Assembly: GCA_002102555.1 (NCBI GenBank)
Contig: MCFL01000068.1
Location: forward strand, 62,001-126,000
Reading direction: 5' to 3'
DNA: 64,000 bases
Origin: Catenaria anguillulae PL171
Taxonomy: Eukaryota; Blastocladiomycota; Blastocladiomycetes; Blastocladiales; Catenariaceae
The translations under genes and the position numbers were made by a program. The notes under the pieces were generated by a model. It had not been told where the DNA came from, did not search any database, and worked only from the letters and a program-made list of their open reading frames with translations. Shown here piece by piece: positions 1 through 11,740 of the stretch. Every line of letters begins with the position of its first letter. Position 1 is the first letter of the stretch.

Positions 1-489
1 TCGCCGCACACCGCGGCACCTTCGCTCTTGTGTCCGCAACCGACGCGCTCCACGTCCACGTTTCAATTTGCGGTTGTGCCCGCCTATGATCCGGCATTGG
101 TGACGTGCGCACCAGACGATGCCAGTGCCGCATCCGCCTCCTCGCTTTCCTTTGGTCCCGATGCATTTCCCGTGATCCCTCGCACGCCTCTCGACGTGCT
201 CAAGACTCCGCCGCGCACATTTGTCATGCACCCGCCATCCCCCATTTCGCGACCAGGTGGAGGCGGCGGCGGCGCTCCAACCATGCCCTCAACGACCACA
301 CCATCGCCCATGGTGCCGCGGCTCGTTGCCCCGCGGCCCGTGCGCGCCTTGCCTGCATCGGCGGCCGTCGTCGGCATCAAGAACGTGTTGGCCAATGGGT
401 TGCCGCCGCGCACGTCGCCCGTGTCACCCATGGTTGCGCGTGCGGAGATGCCCGTTGTTGTTGTGGATGAGGGCAAGCTTGGTGGTTGA
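1..489 (+). CDS. 3' end of an unknown Pro/Ser/Ala-rich protein (partial)
   Basis: The frame is open from the first base of the window to a TGA at 487-489, so the gene starts outside. The visible ~160 residues are low in complexity: rich in Pro, Ser, Ala and Val, with a Gly run around residues 75-80 and no predicted membrane segment. They look like a disordered C-terminal tail. No family can be named from this part. GC-rich third positions like those of the neighbouring real genes support coding on the plus strand. Confidence 0.5.
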   Translation, partial: SPHTAAPSLLCPQPTRSTSTFQFAVVPAYDPALVTCAPDDASAASASSLSFGPDAFPVIPRTPLDVLKTPPRTFVMHPPSPISRPGGGGGGAPTMPSTTTPSPMVPRLVAPRPVRALPASAAVVGIKNVLANGLPPRTSPVSPMVARAEMPVVVVDEGKLGG

Positions 490-1136
490 AGTCCACTCCA
501 TCGCAAAGTATAGATCAGAACATTGGATGATAATTACTTCACGCACTTTGTGGTAGCATGCCGACTTGAGGTCGCTTATTAGCGTTTCTTTTCGTTTCTT
601 GCCATCCTTTTTCTTTATGTCCGTTTCTCCGACATCCCCTGGTTTCCCTTGGTTGTTGCCTTCTTCATTGTGTACATATTTTCACCTCCTTGTTTGATTG
701 TCTTTTCCGTATTGGCACTTTCTATTACATCTTCTACTTGATCCGTAAAACCCCTGACGATGTACATGGTAATATGAGCCAGTGAATGACGGTTGACGAA
801 CGGTTGACGTCCATGACATGCCGTTCTTTTCAGAGCACTGCCAACGGTTCGGCTGTCGTTCAGACGTTTTGGATTGCACTGAACGTAAATATGTTTACAT
901 ATGTAAGATGAATCAATGACATGCCATGTATCGACCAATTTGACTTGACGCAAACTCTGTCATCGTTTCAATCAGCCTCACCTACCCACTCTGAATACAT
1001 TGTGGCATCATTGCCTTTCATTTCAAGTCACGCCCCCGCCCCGTCGCCGCCCAAACCGCGTCGGCCACCAACATCGCTCAAATCTCACGTCGAACGCCAC
1101 GGACACCCGGACAAGCACTTGGCTCGACCCATCGTC
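490..1136. other. intergenic, no gene seen
   Basis: About 650 bases between the unknown gene and the sigma adaptin. It is T-rich after 590 and shows no conserved ORF. It should hold the 3' end of the first gene and the promoter of the adaptin gene. No clear TATA element was picked out. Confidence 0.6.
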
Positions 1137-2080
1137 ATGGCTGTACGTATGCTTCACCCCAGCGGCTCTATGGCGTCACGGTTGTCCGAGTGTTCTCGCT
1201 CAATGGTCATCTCAATCTCGCACTTCACTCGGCGGGTGGGCAAGTTGAACGTCATTCATGTGACGAGCCGCCACCGAGCCCTCAGTCTGCCCAACGTGGG
1301 TCATTGAGCCCACAACAGCCGGGGTCCCTGATGGCGCGAGCCGCCACTGCCGCCCAACGCTCTACTCTGTCGACCCGCCTGCCGACCGTTCTGACACGGA
1401 TCCCCGCTACCTGCTAACCCGGCATACCCATTATCGACCCACTGGGCCCTCTACCTGCCAGATCGATTACATGTTTCTCGTTTCACGGCAAGGCAAAGTG
1501 CGCTTGAGCAAGTGGTTTGTGACCATGGCCACAAAGGACAAGCAAAAGATCATCAAGGATGTGACAGCTCTGGTGCTGGCGCGGCGATCGCGCATGTGCA
1601 ATGTGGTCGAGTACAAGGGTAAGTCCCGTTCCCGTTCCTCTTGCCTCACCCTGGCTTTCCTACAACCCACTAACGCTGCCCGATGCCGAACACCTTGTTG
1701 CTCATCTCCCCCGCGCCGCCCGCCCCTTCTTCCGCACAACCTGCTCAACGCAATTTGCACCAGACACTCGCATCATCTACCGGCGCTACGCCTCGCTCTT
1801 CTTTGTGGCGGCCATTGAATCGCTCGAGAACGAGTTGCTGACGCTCGAACTGATTCATCGCTACGTCGAGGTGCTTGACCGGTATTTCGGCAACGTGTGC
1901 GAGCTCGACCTCATCTTCAATTTCCACAAGGCTTACTTTATCTTGGACGAGATCTTGATTGCGGGCGAAATGCAAGAGTCGAGCAAAAAAGCCGTGTTAC
2001 GTGTGGCCACCCAACAGGATCAGTTGCAGGATCGGGAGGGCGAGGAGGTGCCCGGGTTGAGGAATCCCATTGGGTTTTGA
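1137..2080 (+). CDS. APS1: AP-1 clathrin adaptor complex, sigma subunit
   Basis: Small sigma chain of the AP-1 adaptor, which sorts cargo into clathrin vesicles at the trans-Golgi and endosomes. Model: exon 1137-1142 (Met-Ala), intron 1143-1461 with GTACGT donor and a CTAAC branch site near 1412, exon 1462-1618, intron 1619-1763, exon 1764-2080, giving 159 aa, the family's usual size. Conserved blocks are [12 protein letters not shown] near the N-terminus, [51 protein letters not shown] and the C-terminal GEMQESSKK. The two-codon first exon is inferred from the conserved MAI start and good splice sites. AP-1 is chosen over AP-2 because of the LVLARR and [11 protein letters not shown] forms and the length. 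Confidence 0.92.
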
Positions 2081-2277
2081 GTGTGTAGTGTGTGTGCATC
2101 ATTGTTTGCTCTTCTTGTGCGTCGCATGCATTTCGCCGTCTTTCATTTTCATTCCATTCATGGAAGACAGGGTTAGCAAAAGTGTGGGGGGTTTATGCAT
2201 GAACTATTTTCCAGAGAACAACAATAAGCAGAATTGGTGGGGTAAGAAACGACAACACAAAAAAACTTGAGGATCGC

Positions 2278-3819
2278 TTAGTCCTTGTACTTCATCTCGT
2301 CCACCTCAAACCCAACCGTGCCGACGGCCCTGGCCATGTCCCTGACCTCGTCCCTCAACTCCTTAACCAATGGCCACCGTTCCGCGACCACCTGCTCGCC
2401 GCCCTCCAACGCCGCCTTGAACTCCTTGAGCTTCCCCCCACCATTCACCTTTTGCTTGATGTCCTTGGCCACCTTGACTGCCCGATCCATCAGCCCGGCC
2501 ACACGCACAAACTCTTGCTCGCCAAACCCACGACTTGTCATTGCGGGCGTGCCCATGCGCAATCCGCCAGGCACCATGGCCGACTTGTCGCCGGGAACCG
2601 TGTTCTTGTTGGCGGCAATGTTGGCTAGCTCCAGCACGCGCTCCACACGTGCGCCGTCAATGCCTGCGGGCTTGAGGTCCACGAGCAACAAGTGATTGTC
2701 GGAGCCACCAGACACGAGCGAGTATCCGAGGGATTGCAGGGCCTTGGCAAATGCTTGGTTGTTTGCCAGGCATTGGCGCGAGTAGGCCTTGAATTCGGGC
2801 GACTTGACTTGGTTGAGGGCAACGGCCAGGGCAGTGATGGTATGGTTGTGTGGTCCGCCCTGGTGGCCGGGAAACACGGACGCGTTGATGGGCTGTTCGA
2901 GGTTGTACATGATGGGGGCACCCGTCTTTTTGTCGGTGGCCCGCACGCCTTTTCGGAAAAAGATGATGGCGCCGCGCGGGCCGCGCAACGACTTGTGTGT
3001 GGTGGTCGTGACAATGTCGGCGTACTCGAACGGCGACGGCAAATCGCCCGCGGCCACAAACCCGGAAATATGTGCCATGTCGGCCAGCAAGTAAGCGCCG
3101 ACCTTGTCGGCAATGGCTCGCATGCGCTTGTAGTCGTAGTTGCGGGCATACGCCGATGCGCCCGCAATCAGGATTTTCGGGCGATACAAGGCGGCAGATT
3201 TGTCAAGGGCATCGTAATCAATATACCCAGACTTTTCGTCGAGCCGGTACGGCATGGTTTCAAAGTAGGCCGACACGGCAGAGATCTTTTTGGTTTCGGT
3301 CTGGTACCCGTGCGACAAGTGGCCGCCGTGCGGCAAGTCGAGCCCCATGATGCGCTCGTGCGGCTTGAGCAGCGCATAGTACACGTACAAGTTTGCCGGT
3401 GCGCCAGACAAGCTTTGCACGTTGCACCCCCATTGAGCAGGGTCCAAGTTGAAGGCCTCGAGTGCACGCTGTTGGCACAAGGATTCGGCCATGTCGATGA
3501 ACTCGTTGCCGCCATAGTACCGGGCACCTGGATACCCTTCAGAGTACTTGTTTTGCATCACGGACCCGAGCGCTTGCATCACGGCGCGCGACGTGTAGTT
3601 TTCCGAGGGAATGAGCACAATCGAGTCACGCTGTCGCCGCTTTTCGAGCTCGATGATGTTGTGAACCGTCGGGTCGATGGTGGCCAGGGGCGAGTTGAGC
3701 AGGTCGAGTTGCGATTGCGGGTTGAAGGCCGGGGCAGATGCCAGGGTGCGGCGGGCGGCGGCGGCGGCGGCGGCGGCCGTGGAAGGCCGAACAATTGGGG
3801 CAAGGACAGAGCGGATCAT
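2278..3819 (-). CDS. SHM1: serine hydroxymethyltransferase, mitochondrial form
   Basis: PLP enzyme that interconverts serine plus tetrahydrofolate with glycine plus methylene-tetrahydrofolate, feeding one-carbon metabolism. The 513-aa protein has no intron. The PLP lysine is Lys276 in the block [13 protein letters not shown]; other signatures are IPSENYTS (~71-78), [13 protein letters not shown] (~92-104), and [11 protein letters not shown]. The first ~28 residues are rich in Ala, Arg and Ser with no acid ([13 protein letters not shown]...ARRTLAS), a typical mitochondrial presequence, so this is the organelle isozyme. It is convergent with the adaptin gene (197-base gap) and divergent from RFC3, sharing the 3820-4228 promoter region. 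Confidence 0.96.
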   Translation of the reverse strand: MIRSVLAPIVRPSTAAAAAAAARRTLASAPAFNPQSQLDLLNSPLATIDPTVHNIIELEKRRQRDSIVLIPSENYTSRAVMQALGSVMQNKYSEGYPGARYYGGNEFIDMAESLCQQRALEAFNLDPAQWGCNVQSLSGAPANLYVYYALLKPHERIMGLDLPHGGHLSHGYQTETKKISAVSAYFETMPYRLDEKSGYIDYDALDKSAALYRPKILIAGASAYARNYDYKRMRAIADKVGAYLLADMAHISGFVAAGDLPSPFEYADIVTTTTHKSLRGPRGAIIFFRKGVRATDKKTGAPIMYNLEQPINASVFPGHQGGPHNHTITALAVALNQVKSPEFKAYSRQCLANNQAFAKALQSLGYSLVSGGSDNHLLLVDLKPAGIDGARVERVLELANIAANKNTVPGDKSAMVPGGLRMGTPAMTSRGFGEQEFVRVAGLMDRAVKVAKDIKQKVNGGGKLKEFKAALEGGEQVVAERWPLVKELRDEVRDMARAVGTVGFEVDEMKYKD

Positions 3820-4228
3820 GGGTTGAGGGAGGGGGGTCTACCGTTCAAGTGAGCATACATGCATGATTGTTGTTGGACATGGACGGCGAATGGATTGGGC
3901 CACGGGGCACGGCGGCGCCTTTGAGGGCTGTGGGCCGCGAATGGCCGCTCGGGTTTTGGTGGGGAACAGTCTCGCGGCGATGTGATGAAACGCAAATCGA
4001 CGCGTTTGGCATTTCGTGGCATTTTCGCGTGTTTCAGGTTGATCTCCGCTTTTTGCCGTGTGGTCCGTGTGGTCATGGTCGGCTGCTTGACGCGACCGAT
4101 CGGCGGCCCTCTTCTGTCTCACCACCATTATGGAGACGAATATGGAGTGACTCATTCTCATTTTCATTCTCATGCACATGCCCATGCAGTCCAGGATACC
4201 AAAAACACTCGTTGAAACACACGCCACC
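3820..4228. promoter_or_regulatory. shared divergent promoter region (SHMT / RFC3)
   Basis: About 410 bases between the two start codons of divergently transcribed genes, so both promoters must lie here or overlap the 5' leaders. No consensus TATA box was found. A run of TCATTCTCATTTTCATTCTC around 4151-4170 is the only striking repeat. Confidence 0.5.
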
Positions 4229-5747
4229 ATGACAAACCCCAGAAGCACCGACATGGACGCCATGGACATTGACCAGCAGCCCGACCTCGACCCCGAGACC
4301 CACGATGAGCCGCAACACGATGATCGCATGGATACCACCATAGACATGGACGGAGACACCTTTAACTCGTCCACCTTCTCGGCCAAGGGTAAAGGCAAAG
4401 CAAAGGCCAAGGCCCCATCCTCATCGTCCCTTGCATCCGATTCATCCTCATCACTCTTCTCCTCGGCAACGCCCGGCTCCGCAAAGACGCCTGCTGACCC
4501 AAACAACTTGCCATGGGTCGAAAAGTACCGCCCAACCAATCTCTCAGAGCTCGTCTCGCACAAGGACATTACCGAAACCAGTCCGTCGCTCCTCTAGTCT
4601 TACGTGTGCTCGTGTTCTTGTCCTCGATCTCCTGACACCCCACATGCCGCCCCTCTCTCAACCAGTCACCAAATTCATTGACCAACGCAAACTGCCTCAC
4701 CTTTTGTTTTACGGCCCACCCGGCACGGGCAAAACATCCACCATTCTCGCGTGCGCGCGGCGGCTGTATGGCACACACTACAAGTCCATGATTCTCGAGC
4801 TCAATGCCTCGGACGACCGTGGCATTGACGTTGTGCGCGACCAGATCAAGACGTTTGCGTCCACGAAAAAAATCTTCAGTTCCGGGTTCAAGCTCATCAT
4901 CTTGGACGAGGCAGATGCCATGACTCAGGTTGCACAGGCGGCGTTGCGCCGAGGTACATACTACTTTTTTTTTTGACTCGACGATTCAAGTGTCTTTGCG
5001 ACTGACTTGCTCTGATTGCGCGAAATCTTGTTTAGTGATTGAAAAGTACACCAAGAATGTCCGCTTCTGCATCATCTGCAACTACGTGTCCAAAATCATT
5101 CCCGCCGTCCAATCGCGATGCACTCGGTTCCGCTTCAACCCGCTGGAAAAGGACCAGATTGAGCATCGGTTGACTGAAATCGCCGCGCTCGAGCACGTGG
5201 ACTTGCGGCCTGACGGCATGCAAGCCCTGTTGCGCTTGTCAGGCGGCGACATGCGCCGCGCACTCAATGTGCTGCAAAGTGCGCACGCGGCCTATGATGG
5301 GGTTGTGGATGAGGACGCCGTGTATGCGACGACGGCGTGTCCGTTGCCCAAGCATATCCAGGGCGCGCTGGATGCCGCGTTGAATGATGAGTTTGGGGTG
5401 GCTGTTGCTAGTGCGTGTCGTTTTGCCTTCCTGCGCGGTGTTTGTCAATGATTCCCCACTCACCCAATGATTTTCGAACGCCGATAGATCTCAATGCCCT
5501 GCGTACGGAAAAAGGATATGCGCTGCAGGACGTGCTCCCGGACATGTTTGCCGTGCTGCGCAACATCCAAATGGCCAACGAGTCCAAGATTGTGTTGTAC
5601 GAGGCTCTGGCCGACATTGAGTACAAGTTGTCACAAGGGTGCAGCGACAAGATTCAGGCGGGCAGTCTGGTTGGCGCGTTCAAGTTGGCCGTCGAGTTGA
5701 GTGCGGTTGCAAGTCAGGGTGCGGCGGGCGATGCGATGGTGCAGTGA
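4229..5747 (+). CDS. RFC3: replication factor C small subunit (yeast Rfc3 / human RFC5 type)
   Basis: AAA+ subunit of the clamp loader that opens PCNA and places it on primed DNA. Model: exons 4229-4580, 4666-4953, 5036-5410 and 5488-5747 with introns of 85, 82 and 77 bases; all joints keep frame and rebuild conserved sequence (e.g. SHKDITET / [14 protein letters not shown]). The protein is 424 aa, somewhat long because of an acidic, Ser-rich N-terminal extension of ~85 residues. Walker A is GPPGTGKTS, Walker [11 protein letters not shown], and the SRC motif is in [11 protein letters not shown]. The [12 protein letters not shown] joint is typical of the Rfc3/RFC5 branch. The start chosen has the context CCACC-ATG. 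Confidence 0.93.
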
Positions 5748-6084
5748 GTGTGTGTGCCGGCAGCCGGTTTGTGTGAGGAGAATGTATTTCTTTACACATG
5801 TGTCAGATATGGCAGGGATGACATCATTTTGGATCGAATGGAGATCGACGGGCTCCCGATCGTGAGGAAATTCACGCGTTCTCTCAGGCTCACGTCACTG
5901 CCAGCCAGCACGCAGCAAGTGAGCACGGCCCGTGTCTCGCGGCACCATCGGCTCGGCTCGGCAACAGTATAAATCCATGCGACCCCTGGTTTGGCCTTTT
6001 CCTCTCTCACCTTCACCAAAATACAAGTAATACCCGACCGACTTGAACCAGTCGCCATCAGCCAACCACAACCACCCATCCACC
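5748..6084 (+). promoter_or_regulatory. upstream region of the Fox2-type gene with a TATA box
   Basis: 337 bases between two co-oriented genes. A TATAAAT element lies at 5968-5974, about 110 bases before the start codon at 6085, a plausible position for a core promoter with a CT-rich leader (around 6000-6015). Confidence 0.55.
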
Positions 6085-9000
6085 ATGTCTGAACTCCGAT
6101 TCGATGATCGCGTCGTCATTGTGACTGGCGCCGGCGGCGGTACGCCCTCCTTTGTCCGTCCTCGCTGCCCGCACCCTTGATATCACTGACACACATGTCT
6201 TGCACGCTCGAACTCGTCCAGGCATTGGGCGCGTGTACGCCCACTTCTTTGCCACGCGCGGCGCCTCGGTTGTTGTCAACGACCTGGGCGGATCCACCAC
6301 GGGCACGGGCGCAGACAACAAGGCGGCCGATGTGGTCGTCAACGAGATTGTTGCAGCGGGCGGCAAGGCCGTGGCCAACTACAACTCGGTCGAAGATGGC
6401 GAGGCCATTGTCGAGACGGCCATGAAGGCATTTGGCCGCGTCGATATCATCATCAACAATGCTGGCATTTTGCGCGACAAGGGCTTTGCGCGCATGTCGG
6501 ACGACGACTGGGATTTGGTCCACCGCGTGCATGTGCGCGGGTCGTACAAGGTGACAAAGGCCGCGTGGCCCATCATGCAAAAGCAAAAGTACGGTCGTAT
6601 CATCAACACGGCAAGTGCCGCGGGCATTTACGGCAACTTTGGCCAGGCAAACTACTCTGCTGGTACGCCCTTTGATATTTTCGGTTATGGGACGAGCCGC
6701 ATCTTGCTCACTCTCACACACACACACACGCTTTTCTCGCCCCTTGATCACCCCCAAATGAACAGCCAAGCTCGCCCTGCACGGCTTCACCATGTCGCTT
6801 GCCCGCGAGGGTGCCAAATACAACATCCACGCCAACACAATTGCGCCCATTGCCGCATCGCGCATGACGGCCACCGTGATGCCGCCCGAGGTCCTCGAGG
6901 CCCTCAAACCCGATTTTGTTGCCCCGCTCGTCGGCTTCCTTGTCCACGAATCCACCGAAGAAACGGGCGGCCTCTTTGAGGTGGGTGCCGGGTACGTGGC
7001 CAAGCTGCGCCGCGAACGGTCCGAGGGCGCCGTGTTCAAGGCCGATGCTTCGTTTACGCCCACGGCCGTTGGCGCACGGTTTGGCGAGATTGTCGATTTC
7101 AGTCGCCCAAGCTACCCTGGGTCGATTGCAGAAACGGACTGGCTTGGCTTGCTGGAGCGGGCAAAGGAGATCGAGTCGAACCCGAACCCGGGCGAGCCGC
7201 TCCGGTTTGATGGCCGCGTCGTGTTGGTGACGGGTGCCGGCGCGGGCATTGGTCGCGCGTACGCTCACTTGTTTGCCAAGCTTGGTGCTTCCGTTGTTGT
7301 CAACGATTTGGGTGTGTCGGCAACGGGCGGCGCGGATGGCGGCGCAAAGCAAAAGGCGGCCGATGTCGTCGTGGATGAAATTCGCAAGGCTGGTGGCAAG
7401 GCCGTGGCTAACTATGACTCTGTCGAGGACGGTGACAAGCTTGTGGAGACGGCCATCAAGGCCTTTGGCCGCATCGATGTTGTTGTCAACAATGCCGGGT
7501 ACGCTCTTCTGCTTCTTTCGCTGTTCGAATACGTTGCTCACGACTGAGTAATCAACCGCTTAATTGTGACTTTTGACTTCGCATAGCATTCTTCGCGACA
7601 AGTCGTTTGCCCGCATGACCGATGCCGACTGGGACCTGATCCACAAGATCCACTTGCGTGCCTCGTACAAGGTCATCAAGGCTGCCTGGCCACACATGAT
7701 CAAGCAAAAGTACGGCCGCATCATCAACACATCGTCTGCCGTGGGCCTGTACGGCAACTTTGGCCAAACCAACTACTCTGCGGCCAAGGCCGGCATCATT
7801 GGCCTTTCCAACACGCTCGCGCTCGAGGGCAAAAAGAACAACATTGTGGTCAACACGATTGCCCCGAACGCAGGCACGCGCATGACGGCCACGGTGATGC
7901 CGCCCGAGATGGTCGAGGCACTCAAGCCCGAGTACGTTGCCCCGCTCGTGGCCTACTTGGCGCACGAGGCCAACTCGCACTCGGGTGGTATTTACGAGTG
8001 CGGCTCCGGATGGGCGGCCGCTGTCCGCTGGCAGCGCACAGGCGGGCACGGGTTCCCGCACAACCGCGCACTCACGCCCGAGGCCATCAAGGACAAGTGG
8101 GACGTGATTTGCAACTTTGACGATGGCCGTGCTACCTACCCAACGTCGGCTCAAGAGTCGTTCCAGACCATTTACGCAAACATCACAAACACCAATGAGG
8201 CCGATGCAGCTGCTGCCGCTTCAAAGTCCAAGGGCAAGAAGTCGGCTGCCGCCGTCGACGTCGAGGCCGCGCAGCGCATGGACTTCCCGGCCATCACGCA
8301 CAAGTACACGGAGCGCGACGTGATCCTCTACGCCTTGGGCGTGGGTGCCACGCGCAACGATTTGCAGTGGGTGTATGAGAACTCTGAAAAGTTCCACGCG
8401 CTCCCGACCTATGGTATCATCACCGGATTTGACGCCATGAACGCTGTGCCCTTTAACGACTTTTTGCCCTCGTTCAACCCCATGATGCTCTTGCACGGCG
8501 AGCAATTCTGCGAGGTGTACAAGCCCATCCCAACAGCGGGCGCCTTGCAGGCCAAGCCAAAGATTGTCGACATTGTTGACAAGGGCAAGGGCGCCGTGGT
8601 CACGATTGGCGTCACGACCGTGGATGCCAATGGCGACAAGGTGTGCTACAACGAGTCGACGCTCTTCATTCGCGGTATCGGTGGATGGGGCGGGCGCAAG
8701 ACGTCAGCGGACCGCGGAGCTGCCACGGCCGCCAACGAGCCGCCCGCACGCGCGGCCGACCATGTGATTACCGAAAAGACGGTCGAGTCGCAGGCCGCCC
8801 TGTATCGCTTGTCTGGCGATCTCAACCCCTTGCACATTGATCCGCAAATGTCAGCCATGGGCGGGTTTGACGTGCCCATTCTCCATGGCTTGTGCACCTT
8901 GGGCATTGCGGGCAAGCAAGTGATTGCCCAGTACGGTGGACAAGACCCGGCTAACAACTTCAAGTCCATCAAGGGCCGCATGGCCGCGTCCGTGTTCCCC

Positions 9001-9555
9001 GGCGAGACGCTCAAGACGGAAATGTGGCAAGAGGGCAACAAGGTGCTTTTCCGCGTGTCGGTTGTGGAGCGCAACAAGGTGGTCATTTCCAATGCGGCTG
9101 TCGAGTTCCGCAAGGGTGGTTCTGCTTCGGCTGCCACCAAGAAGCCCGCTGCTGGTGCCGCCTCGTCTGGCGCATCCGTGTCCGTGGACGGCTTCCAAGC
9201 ATCGGCCGTGTTTGACCGCCTGGCCAAGTCGTTTGCCGGCATGTCTGCCGACCAGCGCAAGCAGCAGTGCAAGAAGGTCAATGCCGTGTTCCAATTTGAC
9301 GTCAAGTCCGGCGCCGGCAAGGTGCAGTCGTGGACCTTGGACCTCAAGAACGAGGGCGTGGTCAAGGTTGGCGCTGCCACGGGCAAGGCCGATGCCACGA
9401 TTGCTGTGGGCGACGCCGATTTGATTGACTTGGCCTTGGGCAAGACCACGGGCCAAAAGATGTTCATGGCCGGCAAGATCAAGGTCAAGGGCCAGATGAT
9501 GTTGGCAACCAAGTTGGATGGCATTTTCAAGGAGGCGGGCAAGGCCAAGATGTAA
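6085..9555 (+). CDS. FOX2: peroxisomal multifunctional enzyme type 2 (two SDR domains, hydratase 2, SCP2)
   Basis: Carries the middle steps of peroxisomal beta-oxidation: 2-enoyl-CoA hydratase 2 and (3R)-hydroxyacyl-CoA dehydrogenase. Exons 6085-6139, 6222-6662, 6766-7498 and 7587-9555 give 1,065 aa. Domains in order: SDR-A (~1-300) with TGAGGGIGR cofactor loop, NNAG and the YSAAK catalytic pair; SDR-B (~315-600) with [13 protein letters not shown] and YSAAK; MaoC-like hydratase 2 (~650-950) with [17 protein letters not shown]2 sterol-carrier-like domain (~965-1062); C-terminal AKM, a PTS1-type peroxisome signal. Both SDR copies keep their active-site residues. The two SDR domains are the fungal layout and the SCP2 tail the animal one; see findings. 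Intron 2 contains a short CA repeat (~6715-6729). Confidence 0.95.
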
Positions 9556-9806
9556 GTCAAGCTTCAAGAGTATCGTTGGTGCCCCGTCGCTGGGCCAGAG
9601 AGTGCCTTGCTGTGTAATTCGCTCGCAAGCCGAATGCAAAATACATTTAGGAATGAAATGCAGTGTGTTTATGTTGTCCTCATCTGGTTTCCAGGCAAGT
9701 CGCTACTTCGTTACGAGAAGCCAAGAGTTGCCTGGCCGACCCACGCAAATCAAGCGAGAGGGCCATTACTATCGAGTGACACGCCCGCACACATCATTCC
9801 ATTTAT

Positions 9807-11084
9807 TCACAGGCATAAAGTCGGATTCGCGACAACCTCCTGCCCAACTTCAAGTGCTCTGTGACCCCCATTTCCGTCTACTGCTGTCGCGACAGCTGTC
9901 CCAACCACGCCAACTTGCCCACTCTTGGGACCTCCCGCTGCCTCACCCGTTTCGCCTGCTTCCGCCATGATGCTCACCGCCCCACCACCCATTCCCCACC
10001 CAGGATCATTATTCTCCTCCTCGGCCACGGGCTTGCGCCGCCGCTTGCGATGTCGCTTGACCAGTTTTTCAAACGACGATTCCAACGTGACAATGACGGA
10101 GACGTATACCATGACGAAAGAATGTGTGCTGACTGGGCTGGACGCAAGCAATTGCGTGGGAATCAGGACAGTACCGGCATACGCGATCCAGACACCCATG
10201 ATGCTGTAGTTGAGAAGATTGAGCGAGCGTTTGATTGGGTATGGGCTTGTGCCGCTATTGACGTGAGAGGATGCAGGTTCAGTTGCTGTAGATGTGGTTC
10301 CGACCTTGGAGGATGCGGCCAAAGTCGATGAATGGGACTGGGTTTGCGAATCGCTCGTGGCAGAAGGAGCCGCCATTTTTGACGGCTGTTGAGACCTGGA
10401 TCTCGCCCTGCGTCCCTTGACTTGAAACCGAATCGCGCTGGACGATGACCCCGAAGGAGACCGGCGGGGTGTCTGCCCGCGAAGCTTGAACACGGACCAA
10501 ATGCACACACTCATACAGGCGAGCGGCGCGCACGTCGCGGGCAAGAATGCCCAGCTCGCGAGAAACCGAGCATCCAGCCGCTCGGCCGCAGTCAATAGCC
10601 GGTCTCGATGCACCTCAACGGCCCAGTAGGCCGCTGTGCATGTGTTGAACACGGCGAGCAGTCCACACGAGAGCGTGGCCCACCACAATCGCCTGGCCCG
10701 TGCGTCACCATCAAGGATCACGAGGGCAAAACATCGCTGGAGCGTCGCCAAGCTGACCAGCACAATCACGGGCTGTCCCGCGATCGCATGAATTGTGCGG
10801 TGCGTCAACGCATTGTACGTTACATGCACAAACGCAACAGCGTAATGCGCTGCGAAATTTACGCAGTTGACCGTGTGCAGCACGGCGCAGACAAGCAGGA
10901 GCTTACATCGCTGCGACATGAAGTGCATGGGCGAGCCCGATGACAGAAAGACATCCTTTGGAAAGGCTCGATGCGTGAGCGGCCATAGTTCACGGACAAC
11001 CAAGGCCGCGGCTATCACATTGAGGGCAATACATGACCATGCTTTCGGTGCAGTGACAATCGGTTCAGCGGTTGGACTCGACAT
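9807..11084 (-). CDS. seven-transmembrane protein of unknown function
   Basis: Single-exon ORF of 425 aa. I count seven hydrophobic segments: ~16-32, ~60-86, ~96-120, ~133-158, ~173-199, then a long polar Ser-rich loop (~205-280), ~290-315 and ~325-345. The last is followed by a basic patch (KRHRKRRRK) and a Gly-rich tail. The short N-terminus, seven helices and long third inner loop resemble a G-protein-coupled receptor layout, but I see no diagnostic motif such as DRY or NPxxY. Convergent with the Fox2-type gene (gap ~250 bases). A fungal lineage-specific membrane protein is equally possible. Confidence 0.65.
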   Translation of the reverse strand: MSSPTAEPIVTAPKAWSCIALNVIAAALVVRELWPLTHRAFPKDVFLSSGSPMHFMSQRCKLLLVCAVLHTVNCVNFAAHYAVAFVHVTYNALTHRTIHAIAGQPVIVLVSLATLQRCFALVILDGDARARRLWWATLSCGLLAVFNTCTAAYWAVEVHRDRLLTAAERLDARFLASWAFLPATCAPLACMSVCIWSVFKLRGQTPRRSPSGSSSSAIRFQVKGRRARSRSQQPSKMAAPSATSDSQTQSHSSTLAASSKVGTTSTATEPASSHVNSGTSPYPIKRSLNLLNYSIMGVWIAYAGTVLIPTQLLASSPVSTHSFVMVYVSVIVTLESSFEKLVKRHRKRRRKPVAEEENNDPGWGMGGGAVSIMAEAGETGEAAGGPKSGQVGVVGTAVATAVDGNGGHRALEVGQEVVANPTLCL

Positions 11085-11740
11085 GATGTACTTCCGCGGG
11101 GTATATTACATTTTCTGCCGAGAGACGTTTGGCGAATAATTGGTTCGTTAGAAAGGCACACAAAGAGCTTTTGAATCCCACATATGCAGGTGCAGGTGCG
11201 GACAGAATCGCACTCTCGCCGCCAAGGAAAAACCGTGCATCATGCATTGGATCTCGAAGAATCATGAACAAAAGTTGAATTGAATGTTATTGATGTATTG
11301 ATCGTTGTCTTGAAACTAGACAAGCAGATGTCTTTGATCAGGAAAGTATTTGCGGCCGAGCTGCGGAGAACGCAGGCAAGGGTAAGAAGGTCAGACACTG
11401 GGCGAGGGGACAAAATGAAACCAAGACAACAAAATGAACAGATGCCTGGGGGGAGGGAATGTGAAGTGTGGGCAAAAGCTGAGTGAAATGAAGGGCAAAT
11501 GATAGTGTGCATCGTCGACGCAAACCGTGAGCAGGACGGTGCACACAGACCACAAATGGAAAGGGAGGGGAACTGAGATGGTTTAGATAGCGTACGGCAA
11601 AAGGGGTCCCGGAAGTGATAAAGCTAGGGGCAATTATGGATGAAAATGGCGCCGTACAACAAAAACAAAAACAAAAATGACAAGCATTTCGAATCAAACA
11701 AAGAGCAGCGGAAGCGATCATGAACAAGTCGTTGCAATTG
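11085..11740. other. intergenic, no gene seen
   Basis: About 650 bases between two minus-strand genes; it holds the promoter of the 7TM gene and the 3' region of the next. AT content is higher than in the genes. No conserved ORF or RNA was recognised. Confidence 0.5.

Noticed and set aside
2692-3852. 386-codon plus-strand ORF opposite SHMT
   Set aside because: Antisense shadow of a highly conserved gene with GC-rich third positions; protein shows no motif.
6116-9639. Series of long minus-strand ORFs opposite the Fox2-type gene
   Set aside because: Same codon-bias effect; similar ORFs appear opposite both SDR copies because those copies are themselves similar.
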